Assembly (NCBI GenBank): GCA_900323505.1
Contig: OOIN01000004.1
Span: forward strand, 1,426,001-1,490,000
DNA length: 64,000 nucleotides
Direction of reading: 5' to 3'
DNA from: Ustilago trichophora
Taxonomy: Eukaryota; Basidiomycota; Ustilaginomycetes; Ustilaginales; Ustilaginaceae
Made by a program: the position numbers and the translations under genes. Positions 8,903 through 18,900 of this stretch are shown one piece after another. The number at the start of each line of letters is the position of its first letter. Position 1 is the first letter of the stretch. Below the pieces are notes generated by a model. The model saw only the letters and a list, made by a program, of their open reading frames with translations. It was not told the DNA's origin and did no database searches.

Positions 8903-11278
8903 ATGGTCACCGCCTCCTTCAGCGGCAGACGCCGCTCAGGTTCGTTGAGGAGGCCGACTGTTCAACAACCTTCAGCGCCCACCATCTCGATACCATCCCC
9001 TCCCGCACCATCAGATGACCATGCGTATCCTCCATCAACTTTGTCGACACAACTTCTCATCGATGACAAAGACGAGGCTGGTCCATCGAGAGCCGCAGCA
9101 TATGCGTCCCACATCCCTCGCCGCCCAGTACTTTCACGTCGAAGAACTTCCAAAAAGGAATATGTTCATCCATATCTCTCTGGCAACTTTGCCCCTGTCA
9201 CTACCGAATGCCCCCTCACAGATTGCTTCTTTGATGGCGCAATACCGGAAGAATTTGCTGGTAGTCAGTATGTCCGCAACGGTGGCAATCCACTTGCCAA
9301 CTCGGAGCTTGATCGTGATGCGCATTGGTTCGACGCAGACGGCATGCTCGCCGGGGTTCTCTTCCGACGCACGCCAGAAGGGACCATCCAACCATGTTTC
9401 TTGAACCGATTCATTCTCACCGATCTATTGCTCTCGACACCAGAGCACTCACGCTTGCCTTATGTGCCCAGTATCGCCAAGCTCGTCAACCCCCACACGT
9501 CCTTCTTGCGGCTCATGTACGAGATTATCCGCACATTTGTGCTCACCATCCTCACATGGCTGCCTGGTCTTGGTTTGAGGAGTGACCAAAAATTGAGGCG
9601 CATCAGTGCTGCCAACACGAGCGTCTTTTGGCATGACGGAAAGGCAATGGCTGGATGCGAAAGTGGACCGCCAATGCGGATTATGCTCCCAGGCCTCGAG
9701 ACAGCAGGCTGGTATACGGGAGAGGACGACGAGGATATCGACGATGAGAAGGGGCTGAACGGTGTGGCACGCAAAGGCGGATCGAAGGGTTTTGGTGGTG
9801 GCCCACCCATCATCAGTATGCTTCGCGAGTTCACAACAGCACACCCCAAAGTCGACCCGAGGACCCAGGAGCTGCTGCTCTACCACATGTGCTTCGAGAC
9901 GCCCTATCTGCGCATCAGCGTTATTCCTCCGACTCGATCGAAGCAGACCGCTTTGCCAGCCCACGCCAAGACGCTTAAGGGCAACGCAGTGCGTGGTCTC
10001 AAGCAGCCTAAGATGATGCACGATTTCGGCGCCACTTCGACACACACCATCATCATTGACGTACCACTTTCGCTCGACATGATGAATCTTGTCCGCGGCA
10101 AGCCCATCTTGCATTACGATCCCTCGCAGTCAAGCCGGTTCGGGGTCCTGCCTCGATACGAGCCCGGAAATGTGCGTTGGTTCGAGAGTCACGAAGCCTG
10201 CTGCATCTATCACACTGCCAATAGTTGGGATGATGATGGCAAGTTTGCCTCTTCTCACGAGCACCTGCACGAGGTGAATGAGCAAAGCGAGGCCGCCACA
10301 CATGGCATCAACATGCTCGGATGCCGTCTCAATAGCGCCACGCTTGTATACACAGCAGGCAACCTCCTTCCACCATCGCATGTCCTGCCACCTCCCAACT
10401 GCCCCGAAAAGTGTCAGCTCTACTACTGGCGCTTTGACCTGGAAGACTCGGAAGTCAACACGATCAGCCACGAGTTTGCACTCTCCGACGTGCCCTTCGA
10501 ATTCCCCGCCATCAATGAGGAATACTCGATGCAGAAGGCGCGCTACGTCTACGGAACCAGCATGCGCGATGGCACTTTTGATGCAGGTCTCGGAAAAGCT
10601 GCCAAGATCGATGCACTTGTCAAAGTGGACGCAGAGACGCTCATTCGCAAGGGCAAAGCGCTGTGGAGCCAGGGTAGGCTGAAGGCGGGGGACAGCGTCG
10701 ACACGAGGACGGTGGAAGAGGTGCTGTCTGCTCAGCGCGATGGCACCGCTACGACCGATGATGCGATCAAGATCTTTGAGATGCCCCGAGGCTGGTATGC
10801 GCAGGAGACGACGTTTGTTCCTCGTCGTCATGGTGGATCACAACAAGAAGACGATGGTTGGCTGGTGTGCTACGTGTTCGACGAGGCGACCGGGCTGCAT
10901 CCCTCGACGGGCGAGGTTCTGCCTGGTGCCACAAGCGAGCTCTGGATTATTGACGCTAAGGAGATGAAGGAGGTCGTGTGCCGTGTAAAGCTGCCCCAAC
11001 GAGTGCCATACGGTCTGCATGGAACGCTCTTCACAGAAGAGCAGATCGCATCGCAAAAGCCAATCGACTCATCGAAGGTGCGAAGCTGGGCATCATCGAT
11101 CAACTACGCCGACCCTTTCTCGTCGTCGTCTCTCGGTTCGACGCTGTGCAGCGCTTCAGGAAAGGCCGCGACGAGCAAGTTCAAGAGTGGCAATGATGTG
11201 TATGCTGCCTTTTTGAAGGATCCGGTTCGGATCGGGGCTTGGTGGATCAAGCGCAATATCGAGCTGCTGATCGCTTGA
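8903..11278 (+). CDS. Carotenoid cleavage oxygenase (RPE65/CCO family)
   Basis: 791 residues from the first in-frame ATG. Non-heme iron enzymes of this family split carotenoid or stilbene double bonds with O2. The early family motif (NGGNP, then HWFDADGM) is present. The four iron-binding histidines can be placed: H314 (TAHPKVDP), H373 (MHDFGA), H437 (IYHTANSW) and H706 (GLHGTLF). A hydrophobic stretch at about 208-228 (EIIRTFVLTILTWLPGLGL) could be the membrane-dipping patch used to reach lipophilic substrates. Length is above the usual 500-700, owing to a Ser/Pro-rich N-terminus and inserts (for example an acidic loop near 275). Smut fungi have more than one such enzyme (retinal-forming and resveratrol-cleaving types); which one this is cannot be decided here. 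No carotenoid biosynthesis gene is adjacent. Confidence 0.9.
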   Translation: MVTASFSGRRRSGSLRRPTVQQPSAPTISIPSPPAPSDDHAYPPSTLSTQLLIDDKDEAGPSRAAAYASHIPRRPVLSRRRTSKKEYVHPYLSGNFAPVTTECPLTDCFFDGAIPEEFAGSQYVRNGGNPLANSELDRDAHWFDADGMLAGVLFRRTPEGTIQPCFLNRFILTDLLLSTPEHSRLPYVPSIAKLVNPHTSFLRLMYEIIRTFVLTILTWLPGLGLRSDQKLRRISAANTSVFWHDGKAMAGCESGPPMRIMLPGLETAGWYTGEDDEDIDDEKGLNGVARKGGSKGFGGGPPIISMLREFTTAHPKVDPRTQELLLYHMCFETPYLRISVIPPTRSKQTALPAHAKTLKGNAVRGLKQPKMMHDFGATSTHTIIIDVPLSLDMMNLVRGKPILHYDPSQSSRFGVLPRYEPGNVRWFESHEACCIYHTANSWDDDGKFASSHEHLHEVNEQSEAATHGINMLGCRLNSATLVYTAGNLLPPSHVLPPPNCPEKCQLYYWRFDLEDSEVNTISHEFALSDVPFEFPAINEEYSMQKARYVYGTSMRDGTFDAGLGKAAKIDALVKVDAETLIRKGKALWSQGRLKAGDSVDTRTVEEVLSAQRDGTATTDDAIKIFEMPRGWYAQETTFVPRRHGGSQQEDDGWLVCYVFDEATGLHPSTGEVLPGATSELWIIDAKEMKEVVCRVKLPQRVPYGLHGTLFTEEQIASQKPIDSSKVRSWASSINYADPFSSSSLGSTLCSASGKAATSKFKSGNDVYAAFLKDPVRIGAWWIKRNIELLIA

Positions 11279-11496
11279 AGGCGCAGTGCTTGACGCAGAT
11301 GAGCCGTGAGGCCCTATGACTTGTTTCCTATGACTTGTTTAATCCCATCTGTACTTTTACCTTTTCATTCATGCATTCATATTTTGGTCTTCAAGACAAG
11401 CTTCTCCCGAAGGAATGGGTGAAAAGGGCGGGGGTTTGAGTTGTGGTTGCGATTTCAAATAAGAAGCCGATACAAGTGCGAGCTGAAGCGGTGCGC
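11279..11496. other. Convergent 3' region
   Basis: Only 218 bp separate the stop codons of the carotenoid oxygenase (+) and the makorin-like gene (-). A near-perfect short direct repeat, ctatgacttgttt, occurs twice at about 11315-11340. The two 3' UTRs probably overlap. Confidence 0.5.
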
Positions 11497-12456
11497 CTAA
11501 AGAACGGCAGCAGTGCTTCGAGCGGAAAGCAGAGCTCTGGTGGACAAGAACATTCTCACCCGTTCATCCATATCCTGAATGCGTGCAAAAAACTCTGCCT
11601 GTATCGGTGCTCTCGACCTTTCAACGATCCTCGTCAGACGCTTTCTTCCCTTCTTGTTGCGGCTGATTGTGCATCGACCGTGTCCAAACTTGTGCAATTG
11701 ACCGTCGATCTCATGCAAGAAAAGACACTCGTCACCAAACACGCAGAACGGTTTGGTGAACTTGTTGCCCAGCGTGAGACTTTTTCCGAAGTTCTTGCAG
11801 GGTGTGGCGGCCGCCCGGTCGCGAAAGCGTTGCAAAGCGAGGGTGCGCGCTCCAGCGGTGAAGGGCTGGGGAGTGACAAAGGTGTAGCTGGACGAGGTAC
11901 GGCACACGGGGCAGTTTTTGATTTTGGCTTGGCCCTCCTGCCGACGCCAACGGGTGAGACAGGGCGGACAGAAGGAATGGTCGCAGCTTGGATGCTGTGC
12001 ATAGACGACGGGGATGTCCATGCAAATACTGCATGGTTCGGTATTCTGACTGACGCTGGCGGGGACGCCTTTCATGACGCTTGTTTGCTTCTTCAGCTTC
12101 GAAGGGGTGGTAAGAGAAGATTGTGGTGAAGGCAACTCGTCTTGCCACTCATCATCGTCATGGTCGCTTGAAGTTCTTGGCTCGAAAGCGTCTGCACTGG
12201 CAGACAGCCGGCTTGGGAACGCTGAGCCGGGCGTGAACTCAGCAGTCTGCGCTGAGAAAGTAGCATCTGGTGATGGTTTGGGCGGTGAATGTGGAGGCGT
12301 GCTGGGTTGGCCTGTTTTCCGCGTCTCGCCGTGAGAGAACAGACACTTGACACCCCGTTTACAGCTTCCGGAGCGGTAGTAGTATCGGCATGGTGTGTCT
12401 TTCTTGCTCCAATCCGATGATGCTGGTGTATTGCTAGGACCAGCGTTCGCCTGCAT
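11497..12456 (-). CDS. Makorin-like RING/CCCH zinc-finger protein (putative E3 ubiquitin ligase)
   Basis: 319 residues. An N-terminal CCCH finger (C23, C32, C38, H42; C-X8-C-X5-C-X3-H) is followed by a Ser/Pro-rich linker. The C3HC4 RING is C142, C145, C158, H160, C163, C166, C182, C185. A second CCCH finger follows (C220, C238, C244, H248) with the long first spacing typical of the post-RING finger in makorins. The CCCH-RING-CCCH order and the residues after the RING (cysteine-rich KPFC-FGDEC-FLH) point to the makorin family, which joins RNA binding to ubiquitin ligation. Animal makorins have additional fingers; this one is reduced. The C-terminus (FFARIQDMDERVRMF) is helical. The substrate is unknown. 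Confidence 0.85.
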   Translation of the reverse strand: MQANAGPSNTPASSDWSKKDTPCRYYYRSGSCKRGVKCLFSHGETRKTGQPSTPPHSPPKPSPDATFSAQTAEFTPGSAFPSRLSASADAFEPRTSSDHDDDEWQDELPSPQSSLTTPSKLKKQTSVMKGVPASVSQNTEPCSICMDIPVVYAQHPSCDHSFCPPCLTRWRRQEGQAKIKNCPVCRTSSSYTFVTPQPFTAGARTLALQRFRDRAAATPCKNFGKSLTLGNKFTKPFCVFGDECLFLHEIDGQLHKFGHGRCTISRNKKGRKRLTRIVERSRAPIQAEFFARIQDMDERVRMFLSTRALLSARSTAAVL

Positions 12457-13316
12457 CTTGAGCTGGGGCGTCCTTTCGCGATTGTGTAGAGCAAGGTACG
12501 ACGAGAATCTTGCTGAAACAGAGAAAGGTGGCAGGTGTTGACAATCGCCACTGAGAAGCCTCTAATGGTCGTGACAGACCAGATGGCGACAATCTCACAT
12601 CGGATATGAAGGCTCCTTGTCCTTGGCAGTGAAGAATTAGCGGGTCGATGTCGAGTGGGGCGGGGAAAGCGTTGAGTGCATGAGACAGGGTCCAAGCACC
12701 TTAATTGCGCTTCGACTCGGAGCCGTTCGCTCAGCTCTGTAAGATTTACAGACTTGTCAGCCGCAGTTTTTTTGGCCATCGCAGCCTTAGTAACATGCTG
12801 GCTCAACTCGCGTTGTCCAAGCGCAAATTTTTGAGGCAGCGGCCGAGTGAGTTTGAGAGAAAAGAAGGAGGGAAAAAAAAAAAAAAAACAAAAAAAAAAA
12901 AAAAAACAAAAAAAAAAGCAGGAAGGGTTCTCTCCAAAAATTTCCCTTTTCAAAAGTGAGAAGAAAGAGAAATTTTTGCGCTTGGGACTCAGCAGCTCAA
13001 GTTTGGCCCATCCTTCGCCTTTCTCCTTCCTTACCTTCACCTTCACTCACCCCTGGTCACTTATCCCAAAGGTCCCATAACCCTTAACTTTTGTAGTCAT
13101 ACGCATCACTGAAGCTCTTCGCTGGTTAGCTTCAGCTGCGAAGATAGAAAGCCTAGCGTATTTGTTTCTGCGCTACGCCTTACAATCCTGCTTCCGTTCG
13201 CTACCTCATCTTGGCCTTCGTGTTGCCAAGCGATACCCTAGATTTTCTCGGCCCTTCCTTGCTTGCGTCTCCTTCCTTCATTATACCCTCAAGCATCATC
13301 AAGCTACATTGACAAA
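12457..13316. other. Divergent promoter with long A-rich tract
   Basis: 860 bp between the divergent makorin-like and NOG2 genes. An almost pure A tract interrupted by single C/G lies at about 12855-12922, a possible nucleosome-excluding element shared by both promoters. The last 250 bp before NOG2 are CT-rich, as in strongly expressed fungal genes. A long minus-strand frame through this tract (12093-13046) is an alternate frame of the makorin gene and is not a gene. Confidence 0.6.
12855..12922. repeat. Poly(A)-rich tract in divergent promoter
   Basis: Runs of 8-16 A separated by single C or G residues on the plus strand. Length is likely polymorphic. Poly(dA:dT) tracts commonly exclude nucleosomes in fungal promoters; that role is inferred. 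Confidence 0.7.
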
Positions 13317-15966
13317 ATGGCCGTCGTCAAAGGAGGTCCCTCCAAAAACAACACCAAGTCCACCGGCATCAAGCGTGTCAAGGGTGAGAACTTTTACCGG
13401 GATGCCAAAAAGGCCAAGGTCGTCAAGCTTCTCGCCAAGGACGGTATCGCCTCCAAGGCCATCCGCGACAAGAATGGAAAAATCATTCAGGCCGCCGAGT
13501 TCCAGAGCAGCGAAGCAAAGCCCGGCCGTGTTCAGCCCGACAAGCGATGGTTCGGCAACACCCGTGTCATCTCCCAAGATGCGCTTGACCACTTCCGAAC
13601 TTCGCTCGGCTCCCGAGTCAACGACCCTTACTCGGTCCTCTTGCGCAGGAACAAGCTTCCCATGTCGCTCATCCAGGATCCTGGTAAGGGCAAAGCCCCC
13701 TCTCTCACCACTCTGGAGCCCTACTCCGATACGTTCGGCCCAGGTGCTCAGCGAAAGAGACCCCGTCTCGATGGTGGTATGAGCTCGTTCGAGGAGCTTG
13801 CCATGAGCAGTGAGCAGGCTGGTCTTGCTGCTGACGAAAAGCAGGCTGCTCTCGAGGCCAAGGCGGCCGGCGTTGGTCTTGTTCCTTCCGATTACGAGGT
13901 CGGCTCCAGTGCACAACGCTCTGCCAACGGATGGACTGCTGATGCCGATGAGCTTTATGAGATTCCTGTCACCCGTGGCCGATCCGAGCCCATCTATAGC
14001 AAAGGTCAGTCCAGGCGTATCTGGGGTGAGCTCTACAAGGTCATCGACTCGTCCGACGTCATCATTCACGTTCTTGATGCCCGTGACCCTATGGGCACTC
14101 GCTGCCGCAGCGTCGAAAAGCACATCCGCGACGAAAAGCCCCACAAGCACCTCGTCTTCCTTCTCAACAAGGTCGATCTCGTCCCCACTTGGGTCACTGT
14201 AAGTCTTTGTTCTCCTTCCATCCCTCACCTCACTTTCCTTTCCCCTTTTCAATTATGCCTCATCAAGAAACCCCACAATCATGTCAAGTACTGCGCCGTC
14301 GTCCTTTCTAAGACGATGTCAATGACGCAAAAACTGTTACGAATGTGGAAGAAGAACGGCGCCGATACGATCTCCCCCTCATAGCTATGCCTCCCTTTTC
14401 TTTTGAAAAGAGTTTGGGGCATGCCCACTTCCAGACCTTCTTCCGCCGATAAAGGCTGGGTAGACCGGGAGGGCCTGGAGCGTCGGCGTCGGGGTTCCTA
14501 TATGAGTTGAGCTTACGGTGCTTTTTCTTACACGCCGTGCTCGTAGTCATGGAACCAACAATCCCTTCACTTCCGCCGTCTACTTCTTTTCTTTTTCTTT
14601 TTTTTTCTCTTGAAACGTTCAAGTGAAGTAGAAGAGCATTATTGCTGACCTTTCCTTTCGTCACTCTGATTGCTGCTCATAGGCTCGTTGGGTCAAGATC
14701 CTCTCCAAGGAGTATCCCACCATCGCATTCCACGCCTCGATCAACAACTCGTTCGGTAAGGGTTCGCTCATCCAGCTGCTGCGTCAGTTTAGCGTGCTCC
14801 ACTCGGACAAGAAGCAGATCAGCGTCGGCTTTGTTGGCTACCCCAATACGGGCAAGAGTTCCATCATCAACACGCTCAAGAAGAAGAAGGTCTGCAACGT
14901 GGCTCCTATTCCAGGAGAGACCAAGGTGTGGCAGTACATCAGCCTCATGCGCCGCATCTACCTCATCGACTGCCCCGGTATCGTGCCCGTCTCGGCGCAC
15001 GACTCGGAGACCGGCACGGTGCTCAAGGGTGTCGTGCGTGTCGAGAATCTCGAGACACCCGCTGAGCATATCCCAGCGCTGCTCTCGCGTGTCAAGCCCG
15101 AGTACATTCGCCGCACGTACAATCTCGAGAAGTGGACCAATTCGGAAGACTTCCTCGGACAGATTGCCAAGCGGATGGGCAAGTTGTTGAAGGGAGGAGA
15201 GGCAGATTGCGAGACTGTCGCCAAGATGGTGCTCAACGACTGGATTCGTGGAAAGATTCCCTTCTTTGTCGCCCCCGCCTCGCCCGAAGATGCCAAGTCC
15301 AGCAAGGGCAAGGCCAAGGCTTCTGCTGAGGAGGTGGACACCGCTGAAGCTGCTAAAGCTGACGAGGCTACGTCTGAGATCGATGCTGCCACCGACAAGC
15401 TCCTCAAGAAGAAGAAGGTCAAGGGTGTCGAGCAGCCACTCAAGCAGATTGCTGTGGCCACCAAGTTCACGCGCGAGGACATTGAAGCTGGTCGACCTGA
15501 AGACTACATTATGGAGCGTGACGAGGACGAGCCTGTCCCCGAGCTCGCCGTCGACGAAGATGCCACCTTTGACAGCGATGACGAGCTCGACGAGGACGAC
15601 GAGGAGGACGAGGAGGACGGTGATGCGCTTGAGGACCTCAAGTGGGACGATGTCTTCCAGGGCGAGTCCGATGAGGAAGACGCCGAGGAAGAGGCAGTCA
15701 ATGTCACCGCCAAATCTTCCCCCGGCAAGCGCGCCGCCGCAACTGCCGATGAGGACGAGGAAAGCGCCGACCCTCGTCGTAAGAGCAAGAAGGAGGCCCG
15801 AATGACCACCAGCAAGCGCAAGGCCGAAAACTACTACACTCACGCCAACGTCAAGAACAAGAGCCGTCGCGGTAAGCCCGAGGCCCCCGAGCCCAAGTCG
15901 AAGGAACGCGGACCTAAAGTCGGCGCCAACGGCAAGGGTGCTCCTCAGCAGCGTCGTCGCAAGTAA
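13317..15966 (+). CDS. NOG2: NOG2/Nug2 nucleolar circularly permuted GTPase, 60S ribosome assembly
   Basis: Two exons, 13317-14198 and 14683-15966, give 721 residues; the join is in phase 0 and reads [22 protein letters not shown]2 binds pre-60S particles in the nucleolus/nucleus and checks them before export. The N-terminus ([25 protein letters not shown]) is the family-specific NGP1NT region. The GTPase is circularly permuted: G4 (NKVD, about 285) comes before G1 (GYPNTGKSS, about 346) and G3 (DCPG). The C-terminal third is acidic (long Asp/Glu runs) and then Lys/Arg-rich. The start ATG sits after a CT-rich leader. Eighteen codons upstream in frame lack an ATG near the expected start. The intron is unusually long for this window and is described separately. 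Confidence 0.95.
14199..14682 (+). other. 484 bp intron of NOG2
   Basis: GTAAGT donor at 14199 and CTCATAG acceptor ending 14682; removal restores the NOG2 frame exactly. The other introns in this window are about 60-110 bp. The middle contains a perfect palindrome (GGGCATGCCC, 14417-14426), a TTCCAG/CTGGAG pair (14429-14434 with 14475-14480) and a CGGCGT/ACGCCG pair (14484-14489 with 14532-14537). A structured RNA is possible but no snoRNA boxes could be placed with confidence. Confidence 0.85.
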
Positions 15967-16990
15967 ATGCTTTCAGATTTCGGGTTTGGTTGGATCGGTT
16001 TCGCTTTTGCATCAGGGTTCTCGTCGTTATTGTCTTTGCATATGTATTTGTAGCTGTAGCAATCTTAGCGTCTTCATTACCATTGGAAGATATTTAAAAT
16101 GCGTGGACGTCATTAGTACACTGTGCGAGACACCTTATTGCTAGCATCATGTGTGATCAGGAAGAGCAGCGGCGTTGACGGGCACAGAATCACGACCGTG
16201 TTGTTGCCGTCAGTCTCAAAAAAAAAAAAAAAAAAAAAAAACCGCAGACGACAAGCACATTCGATGGACGTTCGTTAAACAAGGATGCATTACAATGGAA
16301 AGACACAGCAACAGAGAAGGGCCAACCGATGACCTTTCCTCGACCGGGCGTCCGAACTACCGAGACCTCGCACCCACGCAAGCCGAACCACCACCCTTTC
16401 CGCCGACTCTTGTAATGCGAACAGTGCAGAAGTGGCTAGTCTTCGAGACTGCCACGACTGCCGTCTTGCAATCGAGAAGCGTCGAATGAGCTAGAAGAGC
16501 GAGTGTTTGCTGCGTGGAAGCTGAGAGGTCTCGAAAGGCGAATTCAGCCCGGATTTTTGGTGAACAAGGGAGAAAAATTGAGAGATCAACTCCCATATAA
16601 GCCCTTCCTGAATTATGGTTCAAAATGGTAAAAGGCAATTTTGAAGTACCTTGAAACAGGAAGGAGGGAGTGCGATGTGGTACGAACAGTGGTCTGCGAG
16701 GCTGCGAGGCGTTTTTATACTTGGAACAGCAGCTCCTGGTCGTGCGCTGAATTTTCGCGCTTGCAGCTGCGCTTTCGTCCGAGCGACTTGGAAGATTTCA
16801 AAAGCAGGCCATTGAAAAAGGAATTCGAGTTTGAAGGGCCGTCAGCCAAATTTTCCATTCAACGGGAAAGTCAAATCGGCACGTCATGAAGGTGTTGCTT
16901 TCGCGTGTCAAACGACTCTTCTGATGAGCTCCAGCTCCACCTTTGCCATAATTGACACCTGCAGCATCGGCTTTGGCTCGACAGCAGACG
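15967..16990. other. Intergenic region between NOG2 and SIR2
   Basis: About 1 kb with a run of 24 A at 16218-16241. No coding signal. The 13 codons directly upstream of the SIR2 ATG are open from a TTG but are treated as leader. Confidence 0.6.
16218..16241 (+). repeat. Poly(A) run (24 A)
   Basis: Uninterrupted homopolymer about 250 bp downstream of the NOG2 stop. Confidence 0.9.
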
Positions 16991-18703
16991 ATGCAGAGGG
17001 ACGATTCTGAGGAGCAGTCGGCTTCGGCTGTGGTAGGAAGCATCGACATAGCATCGACACATTCTAGCCCAATGCCTCCTCATGTCCCCGCAGAAAGCTC
17101 CAACTTGGCGCAAACATCAACAGCGACGCCTGCTGAGGCCTCCTATCAGTCCATGGACTCAGAAGAGCTCTCGGCTCTCGAAGAGATGGCAGAGGGCGAG
17201 TCTGACTCAGACAACGAGATCGAGCGGCTCCTTGACGATGCCGCTGTCTCTTTCCCTCCCGAGACCGTCACTCTCATGGTCAAAGACCTCAAGCAGCACG
17301 GCATCATCTCGTTCCTCCAGCGCTACATTTTGCCGGACCCATCGCCTCTGCGCATCAAGCACCTTCTTGTGGCCCTAGGTATCTTCGTTCCCCGTTCGAT
17401 CCGCAACTCCGACGTACCGCTCGAGGTACTCCTTCCCATCCTGAAGGTCGCCCTCGCCCGCATCCTGCGCCGCCGCGAAAAACTGCCGCAATACAACACC
17501 CTTTCCGACGCCCTCTCTCTGCTTTCCACCCGCAAACGCATCATGGTTCTCTCCGGAGCGGGAATCTCTGTCTCCTGCGGAATCCCAGACTTTCGCTCCA
17601 AGGACGGAATCTACTCTCAGCTCCAATCTGAGGGAAAGTACGAGCTCGACGATCCCCAGGATATGTTTGATAAGCAGTATTTTCTCTCTAATCCGGCCAT
17701 GTTCTATTCATTTGCGCATCGCATCTTCCCGAGTAATTTCATGCCTAGTTCCGCGCACCGCTTCATCAAGCTCATCGAGGATAGAGGCCAATTGTTGCGG
17801 AACTATAGTCAGAACATCGACACGCTCGAGCAACTTGCGGGGATCCAAAAGGTGCTGCAGTGCCATGGCAGTTTTGCGAGCGCTAGCTGCACCGACCCGA
17901 GCTGCGGGTATACTTGTAAAGGAAGCCAGATTGCAAAGGCGATCTTCGACCAGACAGTGCCCCCATGTCCGCGCTGCGAAGAGAAGAAGAAGGCGGAAGC
18001 GCAGAGTACCAAGCCCAGCAAGAAGAAACGCAAGCTCGGCAACGGCAAGAGCTGGAGACCTGGTAACGACTCCTCCGACGAAGATGATGATGATGACGAT
18101 GTAACAAAGCAGGCTGGGTTCGGGATCCTCAAGCCGGACATTACCTTCTTTGGCGAGAAGCTGTCTGACGCCTTCGATCACGCCCTGCTGGCTGATCGCG
18201 AAGAGGTCGATCTGCTCATTGTGATGGGAACATCGCTGAAAGTGGCGCCCGTGTCAGAGATCTTGGGTCACATCCCGCATTCGACCCCCGTGATACTGAT
18301 CAACAAGACGCCCATCCTGCACTTGGCTACGGATATCATGCTGCTAGGGGACTGCGATCGGATCGTAGAGTATCTTTGTCGGAAGCTGAATTGGCATCTG
18401 CCGTCGATCCAGCCGAATCAGGACGTCGTGGGCACGCCAGCGGCGGAAGAGGTCAAGGAGAAGGTGGAATTGCAGGATGACAAGGAGGCAAAGGCAGAAG
18501 CCCTGGCGCCCGGTGAGGTTGAGGGTGAATTTGTGGAACCGCAAAGGTTGATGAACAGTCACGCATGGCTGTTTGAGGGCGCGGAACCGGGACGTTTGCC
18601 AGCATTGCTGGCTGAGATGGAAGAAGAGGCCGAAGACGACGAGGGTGAAGACGAAAACGAGAATGATCACCACGAAGCAAAGACAGGTGCAGCTCCTTTA
18701 TAG
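16991..18703 (+). CDS. SIR2: Sir2-family NAD-dependent protein deacetylase (SIRT1/Sir2/Hst1-like)
   Basis: 570 residues. Sirtuins remove acetyl groups from histones and other proteins using NAD. An acidic N-terminus precedes a helical region (VKDLKQHGIISFLQRYIL, about 97-114) like the one before the core in Sir2/SIRT1. The NAD-binding motif GAGIS begins at 189, with GIPDFRS following. QNID is present, and the catalytic histidine is H292 (CHGS). Zinc cysteines are C300/C305/C309 and C326/C329. The zinc module is followed by an insert of about 45 residues with a basic, NLS-like KKKRK and then an acidic run. GTSLKV and LLGDCD, the class I signatures, follow. The C-terminus is Glu-rich. The ATG at 16991 is the first in frame. 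A nuclear silencing role is inferred. Confidence 0.93.
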   Translation: MQRDDSEEQSASAVVGSIDIASTHSSPMPPHVPAESSNLAQTSTATPAEASYQSMDSEELSALEEMAEGESDSDNEIERLLDDAAVSFPPETVTLMVKDLKQHGIISFLQRYILPDPSPLRIKHLLVALGIFVPRSIRNSDVPLEVLLPILKVALARILRRREKLPQYNTLSDALSLLSTRKRIMVLSGAGISVSCGIPDFRSKDGIYSQLQSEGKYELDDPQDMFDKQYFLSNPAMFYSFAHRIFPSNFMPSSAHRFIKLIEDRGQLLRNYSQNIDTLEQLAGIQKVLQCHGSFASASCTDPSCGYTCKGSQIAKAIFDQTVPPCPRCEEKKKAEAQSTKPSKKKRKLGNGKSWRPGNDSSDEDDDDDDVTKQAGFGILKPDITFFGEKLSDAFDHALLADREEVDLLIVMGTSLKVAPVSEILGHIPHSTPVILINKTPILHLATDIMLLGDCDRIVEYLCRKLNWHLPSIQPNQDVVGTPAAEEVKEKVELQDDKEAKAEALAPGEVEGEFVEPQRLMNSHAWLFEGAEPGRLPALLAEMEEEAEDDEGEDENENDHHEAKTGAAPL

Positions 18704-18900
18704 AGCAAGCAGATATTCTGGACATAGAAGCATGGACATCTCAATCGCAAGTTTGGTATAAAATACATGAGGAACTACAAAGGTGATGATCTTGCTGATG
18801 TGACGGCAACCGAAGCGCATGTGCAAAACTAGTATGAGGACGATACTGAAACGCGAGACAGATATACTTTTCTTTCCTTTTTGAGCTGCAGATGCACACC
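18704..18900. other. Convergent 3' region SIR2 / adenylate-kinase-like
   Basis: 197 bp between two facing stop codons. Transcripts from the two genes are likely to overlap at their 3' ends. Confidence 0.5.

Noticed and set aside
8388..8948. 186-codon plus-strand frame upstream of the carotenoid oxygenase
   Set aside because: It starts with GTG, has no domain and overlaps the oxygenase start in another frame.
12093..13046. 317-codon minus-strand frame overlapping the makorin-like gene
   Set aside because: It runs through the poly(A) tract, giving long Phe runs, then through an alternate frame of the makorin gene, which has intact zinc fingers.
16952..16990. Upstream extension of Sir2 by 13 codons
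   Set aside because: It would need a TTG start. The first ATG in frame is 16991. Similar non-ATG extensions were rejected for cystathionine gamma-lyase (GTG), TVP38-like (TTG), KIN17 (TTG) and the carotenoid oxygenase (TTG).
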